A stretch of DNA of 28,375 nt from JAMOQA01 sp964582785 (GCA_964582785.1 CAZOTT010000027.1:1-28375); one strand, 5' to 3'; positions 1-11,263 are shown, numbered from the stretch's first letter. Notes: generated by a model from the sequence alone, not told the origin. A program made the numbers and translations.

Positions 1-228
1 TCCGCCGGGGACGGCCGACTCCGGGGAGTGGTGCGAGACCCGGCAGTCGCGGGGTCCGGAGCGCCGAAAACGCGCGGCTGAGCGGCGGGGCGCGGAGTTC
101 CCGCGGCGAGCCGGCCGCCGCGGCGTCCGGTCACGCGCCAGGCCGGCGGCCTGCGAGCCGCGAGGCGCGCACGACCCCGCGACCGCCGCCGGTCGAGCCG
201 GCCAGACGGCCGAAGGCCACACCCCGGC
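1..228. other. Left-edge region without a supportable gene
   Basis: I see no convincing coding region here. On the plus strand one frame is closed by TGA at 79-81. The other two run open but give arginine/proline/alanine-rich low-complexity translations typical of non-coding GC-rich DNA. A terminator-like hairpin follows directly, so the 3' end of a plus-strand gene lying mostly outside the window may be close, but its reading frame cannot be assigned. Confidence 0.4.
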
Positions 229-262
229 AGACCCCCGGCGTGCCCGCCCGGCGGTCTTTTTT
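229..262 (+). terminator. Intrinsic terminator (hairpin plus T6)
   Basis: AGACCCCCGG (229-238) pairs with CCGGCGGTCT (248-257) with a single C-C mismatch, around a 9-nt loop, and the stem runs straight into six T residues (257-262). This is the textbook layout of a Rho-independent terminator on the plus strand. It would end a transcript entering from the left edge and insulate the protease gene at 515. Confidence 0.6.
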
Positions 263-272
263 CCCCCGGGCG

Positions 273-303
273 GGACCGTCCGCGGTACATTGGGGGACGG
301 TCC
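273..303. promoter_or_regulatory. Inverted repeat around a possible -10 element
   Basis: GGACCGTCC (273-281) and GGACGGTCC (295-303) are a perfect 9-bp inverted repeat separated by 13 bp. Inside the spacer, TACATT (286-291) matches the -10 consensus at four of six positions. This could be an operator overlapping the promoter of the protease gene at 515, or simply a transcribed hairpin. No good -35 element is visible at the right distance, and the 5' leader would be about 215 nt. Confidence 0.3.
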
Positions 304-514
304 GGCGCTCGGCGTCCGTCCGGTAGAGGGGAAACGATTCCGGAGGGTGCCGGGAGGGAACGGACGGGGCCGGCCGGGCCGGGTCGCGATGTGCGGGCCC
401 GCCGTGGCCGCGGTTGCGGGCCGCGGGGTCCTGTCGGGCCCGAATCCCGGGGGGAGAAGCGAACCGCCGGCGCGGGGACCGACCCGCGCCGGGATGAGAG
501 GAGGCCGTGCCGTC

Positions 515-3500
515 ATGAGATCGATCCGCCTGGTCGTGTTCCTGCTGCTCGCCACCCTGCCGACGTCCGCGCTGGCCGTCTTCCGCGGGGCTCCCCCCGA
601 GGACGTCCAGCGCGCGGTCCGGGAGACGGTCGTCCAGCAGGTCCTCGGCGGCCGCACCGAGCACGTGCGCGTCGTGATGACCCCCCGCCCGTTTCCCGCC
701 GACGGGGAGTTCCGTCTCGAGTGGTCGGGCGGCCCGATCGAGCTGCCGGAGGGAACGGCCTGGATGGCGATCGCGGACGAGACTCCCGGGGTCCTGGGCT
801 TTCACCCGGTCCGGCACGTCTTCTTCGACGCCGAGCTCCGGGTGATCGCCGTCCGCGACGCCATCGTCTATCCCCGCTTCTACGTCCGGGGGGAGCGCCA
901 GGACTGGTTCACCCTGGTGGCGTTCCACGCGCGCCCGGGCAGGGTGCCCGCGGACCGGAAGCACGCCGTCCCCGGCCGCTCCACGGAGACCGGCGAGAGG
1001 GACTTCAGCTACCAGGAGTTCTACGCGGTGATCATCGAGGGCGACGTCCCCTCCGGGAGCAGCTACCCCGAGTTCTGGACCGACCCGGTGCAGATGTACC
1101 GCATCCTGCTCGAGTACGGCTACCAGCCGGACCACATCCACGTCCTCTACGGCGAGGGCCACGACGAGACCGACTGGCCCTGCGAGTACTACCGGGAAGA
1201 GATGGTGGACTTCCCGGCCTACAAGCAGGACGTGCGGAACATCTTCACCTGGATGCGGGACGGCAACGCCGAGCACAACATCCCCCAGGTCACCGACCAG
1301 GACTTCATCTTCCTGTTCACCTTCGACCACGGCGGCAGCAACGGCGGCTGCCACTCCACGCTCTGCCTGATGGACGGCTGCATGCCGGACGACGAGTTCG
1401 CCTCGTACTTCAACGACGTTCCCTACAAGCACCGCGCCGTCGACATGCAGCAGTGCAACTCCGGCGGCTTCATCGACGACCTGGAGAACACGACGACGGT
1501 GATCTCGACCGCCGCCGACTGCGGAGAAAGCGCCTACCAGGCGGACGAGACGGACGACTGCGAGGGCGTGACCACGACGAAGTACGGCGAGTGGAACTAC
1601 TGGTGGATGAGCGCCATGCGCGGCCACAAGCCCTGGCCCGGGGAGGAGCCGGTCGACGCGGACGTGAACGACGACGGCAAGGTGAGTTTCCTCGAAGCGC
1701 ACAACTACGCCGTCGACCACGACGACCGCTCGGAGCATCCCCAGTGGAGCGACCCGGGCGGGATCGGCGACGAGCTCTCCCTGCAGACCACCTGGGACGG
1801 CCCGCACCTGGTCCACGACTCCCACCGCATCGACGACGCCGACGGCGGGAACGGTGACGGCGTCTCCAATCCCGGCGAGACGATCGTCATGCCGGTCACG
1901 CTCCTCAACAACGGAACGGCGGACGCCACGGGGATCCACGGTACGCTCTCCACCGACTCGGAGTGGGTGACCATCGAGGACGCCGCGGCGGACTGGCCCG
2001 ACATCGCGGCCGACACCGGCGCCGAGTCCCTCCCCGACCACTTCCGCTGGACCGCGGGGGCGGAAACGCCGGACGACACGGACGTCCTGTTCCACGTCGA
2101 CTGGTCCACGAGCGACGGGACCTCCGGGACCACCGCGTTCCACGAGCGGATCTACCGCGTGATCCTCGCGGTCCAGAAGACCTCCGTTCTCGACGATGAC
2201 GGCGGCGACGGGGACGGCATCGCCGACCCGGGGGAGTCGATCCGCCTCGCCGTCACCCTGCGGAACAAGGGGCACGCCGAGGCCCGCGAGGTTCACGGAA
2301 CCCTTTCGACCGATTCACCGTGGGTCACGATCACCGACGACCAGGCGGACTGGCCGAACATCGCCGGCCAGGCGTCGGCCCGGTCCAACCCCGACCATTT
2401 CGGACTGGACATCCACGCCGACGCCCCCGAGATGACGTGGGTGAACTGCACGCTGGACGTCACCGCCGCCGACGGCTACACGGCGTCGCTTCCCCTGCGC
2501 TTCATGATCGGCTCCCGGGGCACCGTGCTCCTCGTCGAGGACGGGGACGCGGAAGAGGCCGACTTCATGGAGGACCTCCTCGGGGACCTCGGTTTCGGCG
2601 TCGAGCGGCAGCTGGCCACCGAGACCGATCCCGACACCTGGCAGGACTACCACGTGCTCGTCTGGGACTCCGGGCGCAACGACGATTCCGTGGCCGACGA
2701 GGCCTGGCGCAACGCGCTGGAAGACTTCGTCGCCGACGGCGGCCGCCTGCTGATCGCGGGTGGCGAGCTGGCCTACGACCACCGGAACCACGACAGCTTC
2801 CGGCAGAACGTGCTCCACGTGGACAGCTACCGGAACGCGGGCGGAGGCGACCTGCGGGTGCAGGACGATACCCACCCGATCACGACGGTGCCCAACGTCC
2901 TCGACGAAACGCTGCCCGCGGAGACCAGCGACAGCCTCGACCGGGACGCGGTCCGGCCGACGGCCGACTCACGGATGATCCTCGACTGGACGGAATCCGC
3001 CGGCAACGCCTCCCTGGTCGCCCACGACGACGACTCCCTCGAGGGGAACGGCGGGCAGGTGGTCAGCCTCTTCCTGCGGGCGAAGACCCTCTCCGACGAG
3101 GGGGGCCAGCGCAGCCAGCTCGTGGAGAACGTGCTCGAGTGGCTGCTGGGGAACGACAGGCCCTACCTCCTCTACGTTTCCCACGAGATGCTGGACGATG
3201 ACGGCGGCAACGGGGACGGAGTCGTGGACCCCGGCGAGACGATCCACATGGCCGTCGACCTGGAGAACCAGGGGTCCGGGACGGCGACGGTGACCTGGGC
3301 GCGGGCGGAAACCGACCACCCGGAGCTGATCCACTTCACCGACAACTACGCGGAGTGGCCGGACATTGCCTCCGGGGCGACGGCCCGGAGCCTCGACCCC
3401 CACTTCATCTTCCACGTCGACGAGTCCGCCCACTGCGGGACCTGGATCGAGGTCACCCTCCACATCGCCACCGACGAGGGCTTCTCGGCGGACCGGAAGT

Positions 3501-4195
3501 TCCGCTTCAAGATCGGGACGGGGGGCGGCGACCACACCACCTACCCCTCGACCGATACCCCGATGGCGATCCCGAACCCGGGCATCGCCGACTCCGTGAT
3601 CGACGTGCCCGAAGGGTTCCGTGTCGGTGACGTCAACTGCCACGTGGACATCGAGCACTCCTCCATCAGCCTGATCAAGGTGGTCCTGCGGTCTCCCGAG
3701 GGGACCCAGGTCACGCTCCACAACCTGAGCGGCTCGGGGAATTCGCTGGTGACCACGTACGACACCGAGACCCAGCCGGACGGCCCGGGCACGATGAGCG
3801 ACTTCGACGGCGAGGTCGCCACCGGCGAGTGGCACCTCCTGGTCGACGACCTGCAGGCCGACATGATGATGGGCCGGATCAACTCCTGGTCCCTGATCTT
3901 CGACACCTCGGACCTGTGCCATGACTTCACCTGCGAGGACGACCCCGCCGGCGACGTGGGCGACACGCTGCGCCTGTCGCGCCTCGGTGAACGGGACGTG
4001 CACCTCGAGTGGGACCCGGCGACCGGCGCCGACGCGTACAACGTCTGGCGGTCGCGCCGGCCCGACTTCTCCGACCCCGAGTCCACCGGGCACACGGCGG
4101 AGACGTTCTTCGACGAAACCGGGGTGCCGTACCGTTCCGCGGTCTACTTCTACCAGGTCCGGGCGGAGAACGCCTGCCACGAGGAAGGTCCCTGA
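515..4195 (+). CDS. Secreted multidomain clan CD (C13/C25-like) cysteine protease with P-domain
   Basis: A predicted 1226-residue exported protein. Residues 1-21 form a signal peptide ending in Ala-Leu-Ala. A caspase-fold peptidase domain follows: His272 in FDHGG and Cys314 in MQQCNSGG are 42 residues apart, the spacing and motif style of legumain-type enzymes. Residues 383-394 (DVNDDGKVSFLE) form a canonical EF-hand calcium loop. Three repeats of about 115 residues begin with a DDDGGNGDG..PGE acidic motif (near 1829, 2189 and 3190). Between repeats two and three sits a Rossmann/GATase-like segment (about 2518-3160). The C-terminus has a proprotein-convertase P-domain (about 3550-3905) and a fibronectin III-like module. 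ATG 515 is chosen because GAGAGGAGG lies at 497-505 and the signal peptide starts there; upstream in-frame starts would bury it. Substrate unknown. Protease fold moderately sure, exact family less so. Confidence 0.8.
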   Translation: MRSIRLVVFLLLATLPTSALAVFRGAPPEDVQRAVRETVVQQVLGGRTEHVRVVMTPRPFPADGEFRLEWSGGPIELPEGTAWMAIADETPGVLGFHPVRHVFFDAELRVIAVRDAIVYPRFYVRGERQDWFTLVAFHARPGRVPADRKHAVPGRSTETGERDFSYQEFYAVIIEGDVPSGSSYPEFWTDPVQMYRILLEYGYQPDHIHVLYGEGHDETDWPCEYYREEMVDFPAYKQDVRNIFTWMRDGNAEHNIPQVTDQDFIFLFTFDHGGSNGGCHSTLCLMDGCMPDDEFASYFNDVPYKHRAVDMQQCNSGGFIDDLENTTTVISTAADCGESAYQADETDDCEGVTTTKYGEWNYWWMSAMRGHKPWPGEEPVDADVNDDGKVSFLEAHNYAVDHDDRSEHPQWSDPGGIGDELSLQTTWDGPHLVHDSHRIDDADGGNGDGVSNPGETIVMPVTLLNNGTADATGIHGTLSTDSEWVTIEDAAADWPDIAADTGAESLPDHFRWTAGAETPDDTDVLFHVDWSTSDGTSGTTAFHERIYRVILAVQKTSVLDDDGGDGDGIADPGESIRLAVTLRNKGHAEAREVHGTLSTDSPWVTITDDQADWPNIAGQASARSNPDHFGLDIHADAPEMTWVNCTLDVTAADGYTASLPLRFMIGSRGTVLLVEDGDAEEADFMEDLLGDLGFGVERQLATETDPDTWQDYHVLVWDSGRNDDSVADEAWRNALEDFVADGGRLLIAGGELAYDHRNHDSFRQNVLHVDSYRNAGGGDLRVQDDTHPITTVPNVLDETLPAETSDSLDRDAVRPTADSRMILDWTESAGNASLVAHDDDSLEGNGGQVVSLFLRAKTLSDEGGQRSQLVENVLEWLLGNDRPYLLYVSHEMLDDDGGNGDGVVDPGETIHMAVDLENQGSGTATVTWARAETDHPELIHFTDNYAEWPDIASGATARSLDPHFIFHVDESAHCGTWIEVTLHIATDEGFSADRKFRFKIGTGGGDHTTYPSTDTPMAIPNPGIADSVIDVPEGFRVGDVNCHVDIEHSSISLIKVVLRSPEGTQVTLHNLSGSGNSLVTTYDTETQPDGPGTMSDFDGEVATGEWHLLVDDLQADMMMGRINSWSLIFDTSDLCHDFTCEDDPAGDVGDTLRLSRLGERDVHLEWDPATGADAYNVWRSRRPDFSDPESTGHTAETFFDETGVPYRSAVYFYQVRAENACHEEGP

Positions 4196-4247
4196 CCGCG
4201 TTCCGCGGCTCGACTAACATGGGGGCGGCCGGCCGATGCCGGCCGCC
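4192..4247 (+). promoter_or_regulatory. Probable hslO promoter followed by a 10-bp leader hairpin
   Basis: CTGACC (4192-4197, overlapping the stop codon of the preceding gene) and TAACAT (4215-4220) are 17 bp apart, each matching the -35 or -10 consensus at four of six positions. Transcription would begin near 4227, inside a perfect 10-bp hairpin (4224-4233 with 4238-4247, loop CGAT). The hairpin has no T tract, so it looks more like a leader structure than a terminator, though it could also stall transcription from the protease gene. Confidence 0.4.
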
Positions 4248-4277
4248 TTCCATCTTCCGCCCGGAACGGAGGCGACC

Positions 4278-5189
4278 ATGGCCGACACGCTGTTGCGGGG
4301 CACCGCCCTCGGCGGCCGCGCCCGTTTCGCCGCCGCCGAGACGACCGCCGCGGTGGAGAAGCTGCGGGAGATCCACGATCTTTCTCCCACGGTCTGCGCC
4401 GCCCTCGGCCGGACGGCCACCGGCGCCCTCCTGCTGGCCGCCATGCTGGAAAAGCTGAGCGCCCGGGAACCGGTCGTCACCGTGGAGGTCGAGGGAGACG
4501 GCCCCGCCGGGAGGATCGTGGCCACCGCGTCGCCCGGCGGGTGGGTCCGCGGTTTCGTCCGCCATCCCCGGGCCGCGGTGGCGCCCCGCCCCGACGGCAA
4601 GCTGGACGTGGCGGCGGTCGTCGGCCGGCGCGGGACGCTGACCGTGACCCGGGACCCCGGCGTCGGCGAACCCTGGCGGGGCGTGGTGCCCCTCCGCTCG
4701 GGAGAGATCGCCCGGGACCTGGCCCGCTACCTGCACGACTCCGAGCAGCTTCCCTCCGTCGTGGGTCTCGGGGTCTTCGTCGTCCCGGAAGGCCGCGTCG
4801 CCCACGCCGGGGGGTGGCTGGTCCAGCTGCTCCCGGGGGTCTCCGACGACGAGGCGGAGGCCCTGGCGGACCGTGTCCGGCGGCTCGGCCCCGTCACCGC
4901 CCAGCTCCGGGCGGGCCGGGGACCGGAAGCGTGGCTCGGCGATCTCTTCGCCGGCGGGTTCGAGGTCCTGGGCCGCACTCCCGTCCGCTTCGAGTGCGGC
5001 TGTTCCCGGGAGCGGGTCGAGAAGGCCCTCCGCCTGCTCGGCCCGGCGGAGATCCGTTCCCTCCTCGACGAGGCCCGCCGCAGGTCGGAGCCGGCGGAGC
5101 TCCGCTGCGAGTTCTGCCGGGCCACCTACCCGGTCTCCCCCGCCGACCTGGAGCGCCTCCTGCGGGAGGCGGAGGGGCGGGGGCAGTGA
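4278..5189 (+). CDS. hslO: Hsp33 redox-regulated molecular chaperone
   Basis: A cytoplasmic holdase of 303 residues that is activated by oxidation, protecting unfolded proteins during oxidative stress. The diagnostic C-terminal zinc/redox switch is intact: Cys240-Gly-Cys242 and Cys277-Glu-Phe-Cys280, the CXC...CXXC pattern of the family. The N-terminal core (LLRGTALGGRARFAAAETT, then TGALLLAAMLEKLS) also fits. ATG 4278 is preferred over an in-frame upstream ATG (4236) because GGAGG at 4268-4272 is well placed and Hsp33 proteins begin at this point. Its position beside the SUF operon is sensible, since both respond to oxidative damage, but the genes have separate promoters. Confidence 0.95.
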   Translation: MADTLLRGTALGGRARFAAAETTAAVEKLREIHDLSPTVCAALGRTATGALLLAAMLEKLSAREPVVTVEVEGDGPAGRIVATASPGGWVRGFVRHPRAAVAPRPDGKLDVAAVVGRRGTLTVTRDPGVGEPWRGVVPLRSGEIARDLARYLHDSEQLPSVVGLGVFVVPEGRVAHAGGWLVQLLPGVSDDEAEALADRVRRLGPVTAQLRAGRGPEAWLGDLFAGGFEVLGRTPVRFECGCSRERVEKALRLLGPAEIRSLLDEARRRSEPAELRCEFCRATYPVSPADLERLLREAEGRGQ

Positions 5190-5404
5190 TCTGCCCGGGC
5201 GGACGAAGCCATTAAGAAAACTTTTTCCGTCCAGAAAGCTGGCTTGTCAGTAAGCCAGACGGGAATCTGCAACTGACTGTCTTTCCTTGACTTCTTGTCT
5301 TGCCCCCCCTTCTTCCCCGGCGGCCCTTGCGCATTCAGAACCCGCGTCGTACTCTTTGAAGGCCGGACGAGGTGCCGGGACCGTCCCGGCGGGGAGGCCT
5401 TCCC
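5190..5404 (+). promoter_or_regulatory. SUF operon control region with dyad and weak promoter
   Basis: This 215-bp intergenic region is noticeably richer in A+T than anything around it. It contains a perfect 7-bp dyad, CTGGCTT-GTCAGT-AAGCCAG (5239-5258), overlapping an alternative hairpin CCAG-AAAG-CTGG (5231-5242). A weak promoter candidate is TTGCGC (5327-5332), 17 bp, TACTCT (5350-5355). TTGACT at 5287-5292 is a better -35 but has no matching -10. The dyad is a plausible operator for the Rrf2 regulator encoded immediately downstream. Confidence 0.45.
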
Positions 5405-5943
5405 GTGATCCGCATCAGCCGCGAGACCGACTACGCCATCCTGCTTCTCGTGCACCTGGCCCGCCGGCCGGCGGGCCGGGTTGTCACGGCCCGCGAGATC
5501 GCCGACCACACGGGGGTCTCCCGGCCGATGGTGAGCAAGATTCTCAAGGCCCTCGCCCGGGGCGGCCTGCTCCGGTCCCACCGGGGCGCCCGGGGAGGTT
5601 ACAGCCTGCCGCGGGCCCCCGAGGAGATCTCGGTCGTCGAGGTGATCGAGGCGATCGAGGGGCCGATCGCGATCACCGAGTGTTCCGGGGACGAGGGGGC
5701 CTGCACCCTGGAGGATGGCTGCCCGGTCCGGGTCAACTGGCGGGACATCAGCAGCGTGATCCGTTCCGCCCTCGCCGGCGTGCCCCTCGCCCGGATGGCG
5801 GGGTCCGTCCTGGGACCCCGCCCCCTGGGCACGCCGCCGGCGGCCGATCCTCCCGGGCTGGGGCTCGCTCCCCTGCCCCCCGCCGGGGGCACCGGCGGCA
5901 CCGGGCCGGGTTCGCCCGCCCGGGGCGGAGGGGGGAACCAGCG

Positions 5944-5947
<4 letters not shown>
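5405..5947 (+). CDS. Rrf2/IscR-family Fe-S-sensing transcriptional regulator
   Basis: A 180-residue winged-helix regulator. The Rrf2 signature is clear: MIRISRETDYAILLLVHLA, a helix-turn-helix (about 26-50, VTAREIADHTGVSRPMVSKI) and the wing GARGGY. Three cysteines, Cys93, Cys100 and Cys106, are positioned like the cluster ligands of IscR but with C-X6-C-X5-C spacing. It probably senses Fe-S status and controls the SUF genes it leads. GTG 5405 is chosen: GGGGAGG (5391-5397) is at ideal distance and the family begins at this residue; an upstream GTG (5372) would add 11 atypical residues. The last ~40 residues are Gly/Pro-rich and unlike the family. The stop overlaps the sufB start (ATGA). Confidence 0.9.
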
Positions 5948-7392
<1,445 letters not shown>

Positions 7393-7418
7393 GCGCCCAC
7401 CGAGGAGGGAGCCGGCCG

Positions 7419-8195
<777 letters not shown>

Positions 8196-8223
8196 CGATG
8201 GGCACGAGAGCGAGGAAACCCCG

Positions 8224-9570
8224 ATGAGCACCGGCACGCTCGCCCCGGTTCCCGCCGCGTGGAAGGCCCTGGCCGACCGGTACCGGGAGCTGTCCGCGGC
8301 CGGCCCGGCGTTTCTCCGGGAACTGCGCCATGCCGGGTGGACCTTCTTCGCGGAAGGGGGCCTCCCGGGCCGCCGGGAGGAGGACTGGCGGGAGATCGAC
8401 CTGCGGCCCCTGGCGGAACTCCCGCTGGTCCCGGCCGCCGAGCGGGCGACCCGCGTGCCCCCCGCCGTCCTCGACCGGCCCGAGGTCACCGGGCCGGCCC
8501 CGCCGCGCCTCGTCCTGGCGGGAGGACGTCTGCGGGAGGACCTTTCCGCGGCGGACCCCCTGCCGGGCGGCATCGAGGTGCTTCCCCTGCCGGAGGCCTC
8601 CCGCCGGGTCCCGGACCTCCTGGCCGCCCACCTCGGCCGGCTGGCCCCGGCGGAGAATCCCTTCGTCGCGCTGAATACCGCGCTCCTCGAGGAGGGGCTC
8701 CTCGTCCGGGTGACCGCCGGCACGGACGTGGACGTTCCCCTCCACCTGGTCCACGTGGCCCCGCCGGCGGAGTCCCCCCTCGCCTGCCACCCCCGCGTCC
8801 TGCTGCTCGCGGAAGCCGGGGCCCGGGTCACCGTCATCGAGAGCTTCCTCGGTCCCGGGGAAGCCCGGGGCCTCGTGAACGGCGTGACGGAGCTTCTCGT
8901 GGGGCCCGGCGCCCGGGTGACCCACGCCCGGGTCCAGCACGGGGCCCCGGGAGTCCACCACGTCGCCCACGTGGGCGCCCGGGTGGAGTCCGGCGGCACG
9001 CTGCACTCCCTCTCGATCGCGCTCGGCGGTCCCCTCGTGCGCGTGGGCATCGACGCCCGGCTGGCCGGCGAGGGGGCGGAGGCCGTGCTGGACGGTCTCT
9101 TCCTGGCCGGCGCGGGTCACGTGGTGGATCACCACACCTCGATCCACCACGAGGTTCCCCGCTGCACCAGCGAACAGCTCTACAAGGGGGTCCTGGCGGG
9201 CGACGGCCGGGGCGTCTTCCGGGGCCGGATCGTGGTCGCCCCGGGCGCGGAACAGTCGGCCGCCCGCCAGCAGAACCGGAACCTCCTCCTCTCCCCAGCC
9301 GCCCTCGTCCGGTCCCGGCCCCAGCTCGAGATCTACGCCGACGACGTCCGGGCCACCCACGGGGCGACGGTGGGCCAGCTCGACGAGGACATGCTCTTCT
9401 ACTTCCGCAGCCGGGGCATCGGCCCGGCCGAGGCCCGCCACCTGCTGCTGGCCGCCTTCACGGGAGAGATCCTGGAGCGGCTGCCCGGCCCGTCCCTCCC
9501 CTCGCTCCTGGCCGGGCGGGTCGGGGAGTTTCTCGCCGGCGTGCCGGGGCGGGAAGCGGAGGAACGATGA
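8224..9570 (+). CDS. sufD: Fe-S cluster assembly protein SufD
   Basis: A 448-residue paralogue of SufB that forms the SufBC2D complex. The C-terminal half carries the SufD/SufB beta-helix signatures LYKGVLAGDGRGVFRGRI, QQNRNLLLSPAA and ATHGATVGQLDEDMLFYFRSRG, including the conserved His of the ATHG block. The N-terminal region is less conserved, as usual for SufD, but contains GLPGRREEDWREIDL, typical of the family. A purine-rich GAGCGAGGA (8208-8216) precedes ATG 8224. The stop overlaps the sufS start by four bases. Confidence 0.95.
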   Translation: MSTGTLAPVPAAWKALADRYRELSAAGPAFLRELRHAGWTFFAEGGLPGRREEDWREIDLRPLAELPLVPAAERATRVPPAVLDRPEVTGPAPPRLVLAGGRLREDLSAADPLPGGIEVLPLPEASRRVPDLLAAHLGRLAPAENPFVALNTALLEEGLLVRVTAGTDVDVPLHLVHVAPPAESPLACHPRVLLLAEAGARVTVIESFLGPGEARGLVNGVTELLVGPGARVTHARVQHGAPGVHHVAHVGARVESGGTLHSLSIALGGPLVRVGIDARLAGEGAEAVLDGLFLAGAGHVVDHHTSIHHEVPRCTSEQLYKGVLAGDGRGVFRGRIVVAPGAEQSAARQQNRNLLLSPAALVRSRPQLEIYADDVRATHGATVGQLDEDMLFYFRSRGIGPAEARHLLLAAFTGEILERLPGPSLPSLLAGRVGEFLAGVPGREAEER

Positions 9571-10796
9571 CCGCGCCGCTGGACGTCGAGCGGGTGCGCG
9601 AGCAGTTCCCGGTCCTGGGTCGCCGGGTCCACGGTCACCCCCTCGCCTACCTGGACAACGCGGCCACGACCCAGAAACCCCGGGCGGTGATCGACGCCGT
9701 CGGCCGCTTCTACGCCGAGCGGAACGCGAACGTCCACCGGGGAGCCTACCGGCTCTCCGCGGAGGCCACCGAGGCCTACGAGGGAGCGCGGTCCCGGGTG
9801 GCCCGGTTTCTCGGGGCGGAGGACCCCCGGGAGATCGTCTTCACCCGGGGAACGACCGAGGCGGTCAACCTGGTCGCGTGGAGCCTCGGGCTCGACCGGT
9901 TCGGGGAGGGGGACGAGATCCTCGTCACGGGGATGGAGCACCACTCGAACATCGTCCCCTGGCAGCTCGTCGCCGCCCGGACCGGGGCCCGGCTGGTCGT
10001 GGCGCCGATCACGGATGCCGGGGAGCTGGACCGGGAGGAGTTCCGCGCCCGGCTCTCCTCCCGGACCCGCCTCGTCGCCCTGGCCCACGTGTCGAACGCC
10101 CTCGGGACGATCAACCCGGTGCGCGACCTGGCCGCGGAGGCCCGCGCGGCGGGGGCCCTCGTCCTCGTGGACGGGGCCCAGGCGGTTCCGCACCTGCCGG
10201 TGAACGTGGGGGAACTCGGCTGCGACTTCTACGCCTTCTCCGGCCACAAGGTGTACGGCCCGACGGGGATCGGGGCCCTGTGGGCCCGCCGCGAGCTGCT
10301 CGAGGAGATGTCCCCGTGGCAGGGGGGCGGGGACATGATCCTCGAGGTCCGCTTCGAGGGATCGACGTGGAACGAGGTCCCGTGGAAGTTCGAGGCCGGG
10401 ACCCCCAACGTGGCGGGCGCCGTCGGCCTGGCCGCCGCCCTGGACTGGGTCGAGGAAACCGGTCTCGCCGCGATCGGCGACCACGAGGCGGACCTCCTGC
10501 GGTACGCCACCGCCCGGCTCGGCGAGGTGGAGGGGCTGCGGATCGTCGGCACGGCCGGCCGGAAGGCGGGGGTGGTCTCGTTCGTCCTCGGGGACATCCA
10601 CCCCCACGACGTGGCCACGTTCCTCGACGCCGACGGGATCGCGGCCCGGGCGGGTCACCACTGCGCCCAGCCGGTGATGGACCGCTACGGCGTGCCCGCG
10701 ACGGTGCGGGTCTCGTTCGCCGCCTACAACACCCGCGGGGAGATCGACGCACTGGTGGCGTCCCTGCGGAAGGTCCGGGAGGTGTTCGCCCGATGA
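9567..10796 (+). CDS. sufS: Cysteine desulfurase SufS
   Basis: A 409-residue pyridoxal-phosphate enzyme (group II cysteine desulfurase) that takes sulfur from cysteine for cluster assembly. The PLP-binding lysine is Lys228 in FSGHKVYGPTG. The persulfide-forming cysteine is Cys366 in RAGHHCAQP, close to the corresponding residues of E. coli SufS. Other family blocks are AYLDNAATTQKP, NANVHRGAY and TGMEHHSNIVPWQ. Start and stop both overlap the neighbouring genes as ATGA, so translation is probably coupled to sufD and sufU. SufU, encoded next, is the likely sulfur acceptor. Confidence 0.97.
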   Translation: MTAPLDVERVREQFPVLGRRVHGHPLAYLDNAATTQKPRAVIDAVGRFYAERNANVHRGAYRLSAEATEAYEGARSRVARFLGAEDPREIVFTRGTTEAVNLVAWSLGLDRFGEGDEILVTGMEHHSNIVPWQLVAARTGARLVVAPITDAGELDREEFRARLSSRTRLVALAHVSNALGTINPVRDLAAEARAAGALVLVDGAQAVPHLPVNVGELGCDFYAFSGHKVYGPTGIGALWARRELLEEMSPWQGGGDMILEVRFEGSTWNEVPWKFEAGTPNVAGAVGLAAALDWVEETGLAAIGDHEADLLRYATARLGEVEGLRIVGTAGRKAGVVSFVLGDIHPHDVATFLDADGIAARAGHHCAQPVMDRYGVPATVRVSFAAYNTRGEIDALVASLRKVREVFAR

Positions 10797-11263
10797 ACGA
10801 CCTGCGCGAGCTGTACCAGGAGATGATCCTCGACCATTCCCGCAACCCCCGGAACCGGGGAGCCCTCGATCACTCCACCCACGTGGCCGAGGGGCGGAAC
10901 CCGGTCTGCGGGGACCGGGTCACCGTCTGGATCGACGTGGACGGGGACGGCGTCATCCGGCGGGTGACCTTCGACGGCAGGGGCTGCGCCATCTCCACGG
11001 CCTCCGCGTCCCTGATGACGGAGGCGCTCGTCGGCCGCACGGTGGAGGAGGCCCGGCAGCTCTTCTCCGCCGTCCACGACATGCTCACCGGCGACCCGGC
11101 CGGGGCGCGGGGCGCCGGGGCCGCCGGCCGGGAGGACCTGGGGAAACTGGAAGTGCTCTCGGGAGTCAAGGAGTTCCCGATGCGGGTCAAGTGCGCGTCC
11201 CTCCCGTGGCACACCTTCCTGGCCGCCCTCGAGGGACGCGATGAGCCCGCCCGGACCGAGTGA
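10793..11263 (+). CDS. sufU: SufU-type sulfur acceptor / scaffold protein
   Basis: A 156-residue IscU-like zinc protein. The ligands Cys39, Asp41 (NPVCGD), Cys65 (GRGCAIS) and Cys134 (VKCASLPWH) are all present. The roughly 20-residue insertion between Cys65 and Cys134 (around GARGAGAAGREDLGKLE) marks it as SufU rather than IscU. SufU accepts sulfur from SufS, so no SufE is needed, and none is encoded here. The start overlaps the sufS stop by four bases. Confidence 0.95.
   Translation: MNDLRELYQEMILDHSRNPRNRGALDHSTHVAEGRNPVCGDRVTVWIDVDGDGVIRRVTFDGRGCAISTASASLMTEALVGRTVEEARQLFSAVHDMLTGDPAGARGAGAAGREDLGKLEVLSGVKEFPMRVKCASLPWHTFLAALEGRDEPARTE

Noticed and set aside
290..514. N-terminal extension of the secreted protease using upstream in-frame TTG or ATG codons
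   Set aside because: It would place about 75 Arg/Gly/Pro-rich residues before a clear signal peptide and ignore the good ribosome-binding site at 497-505.
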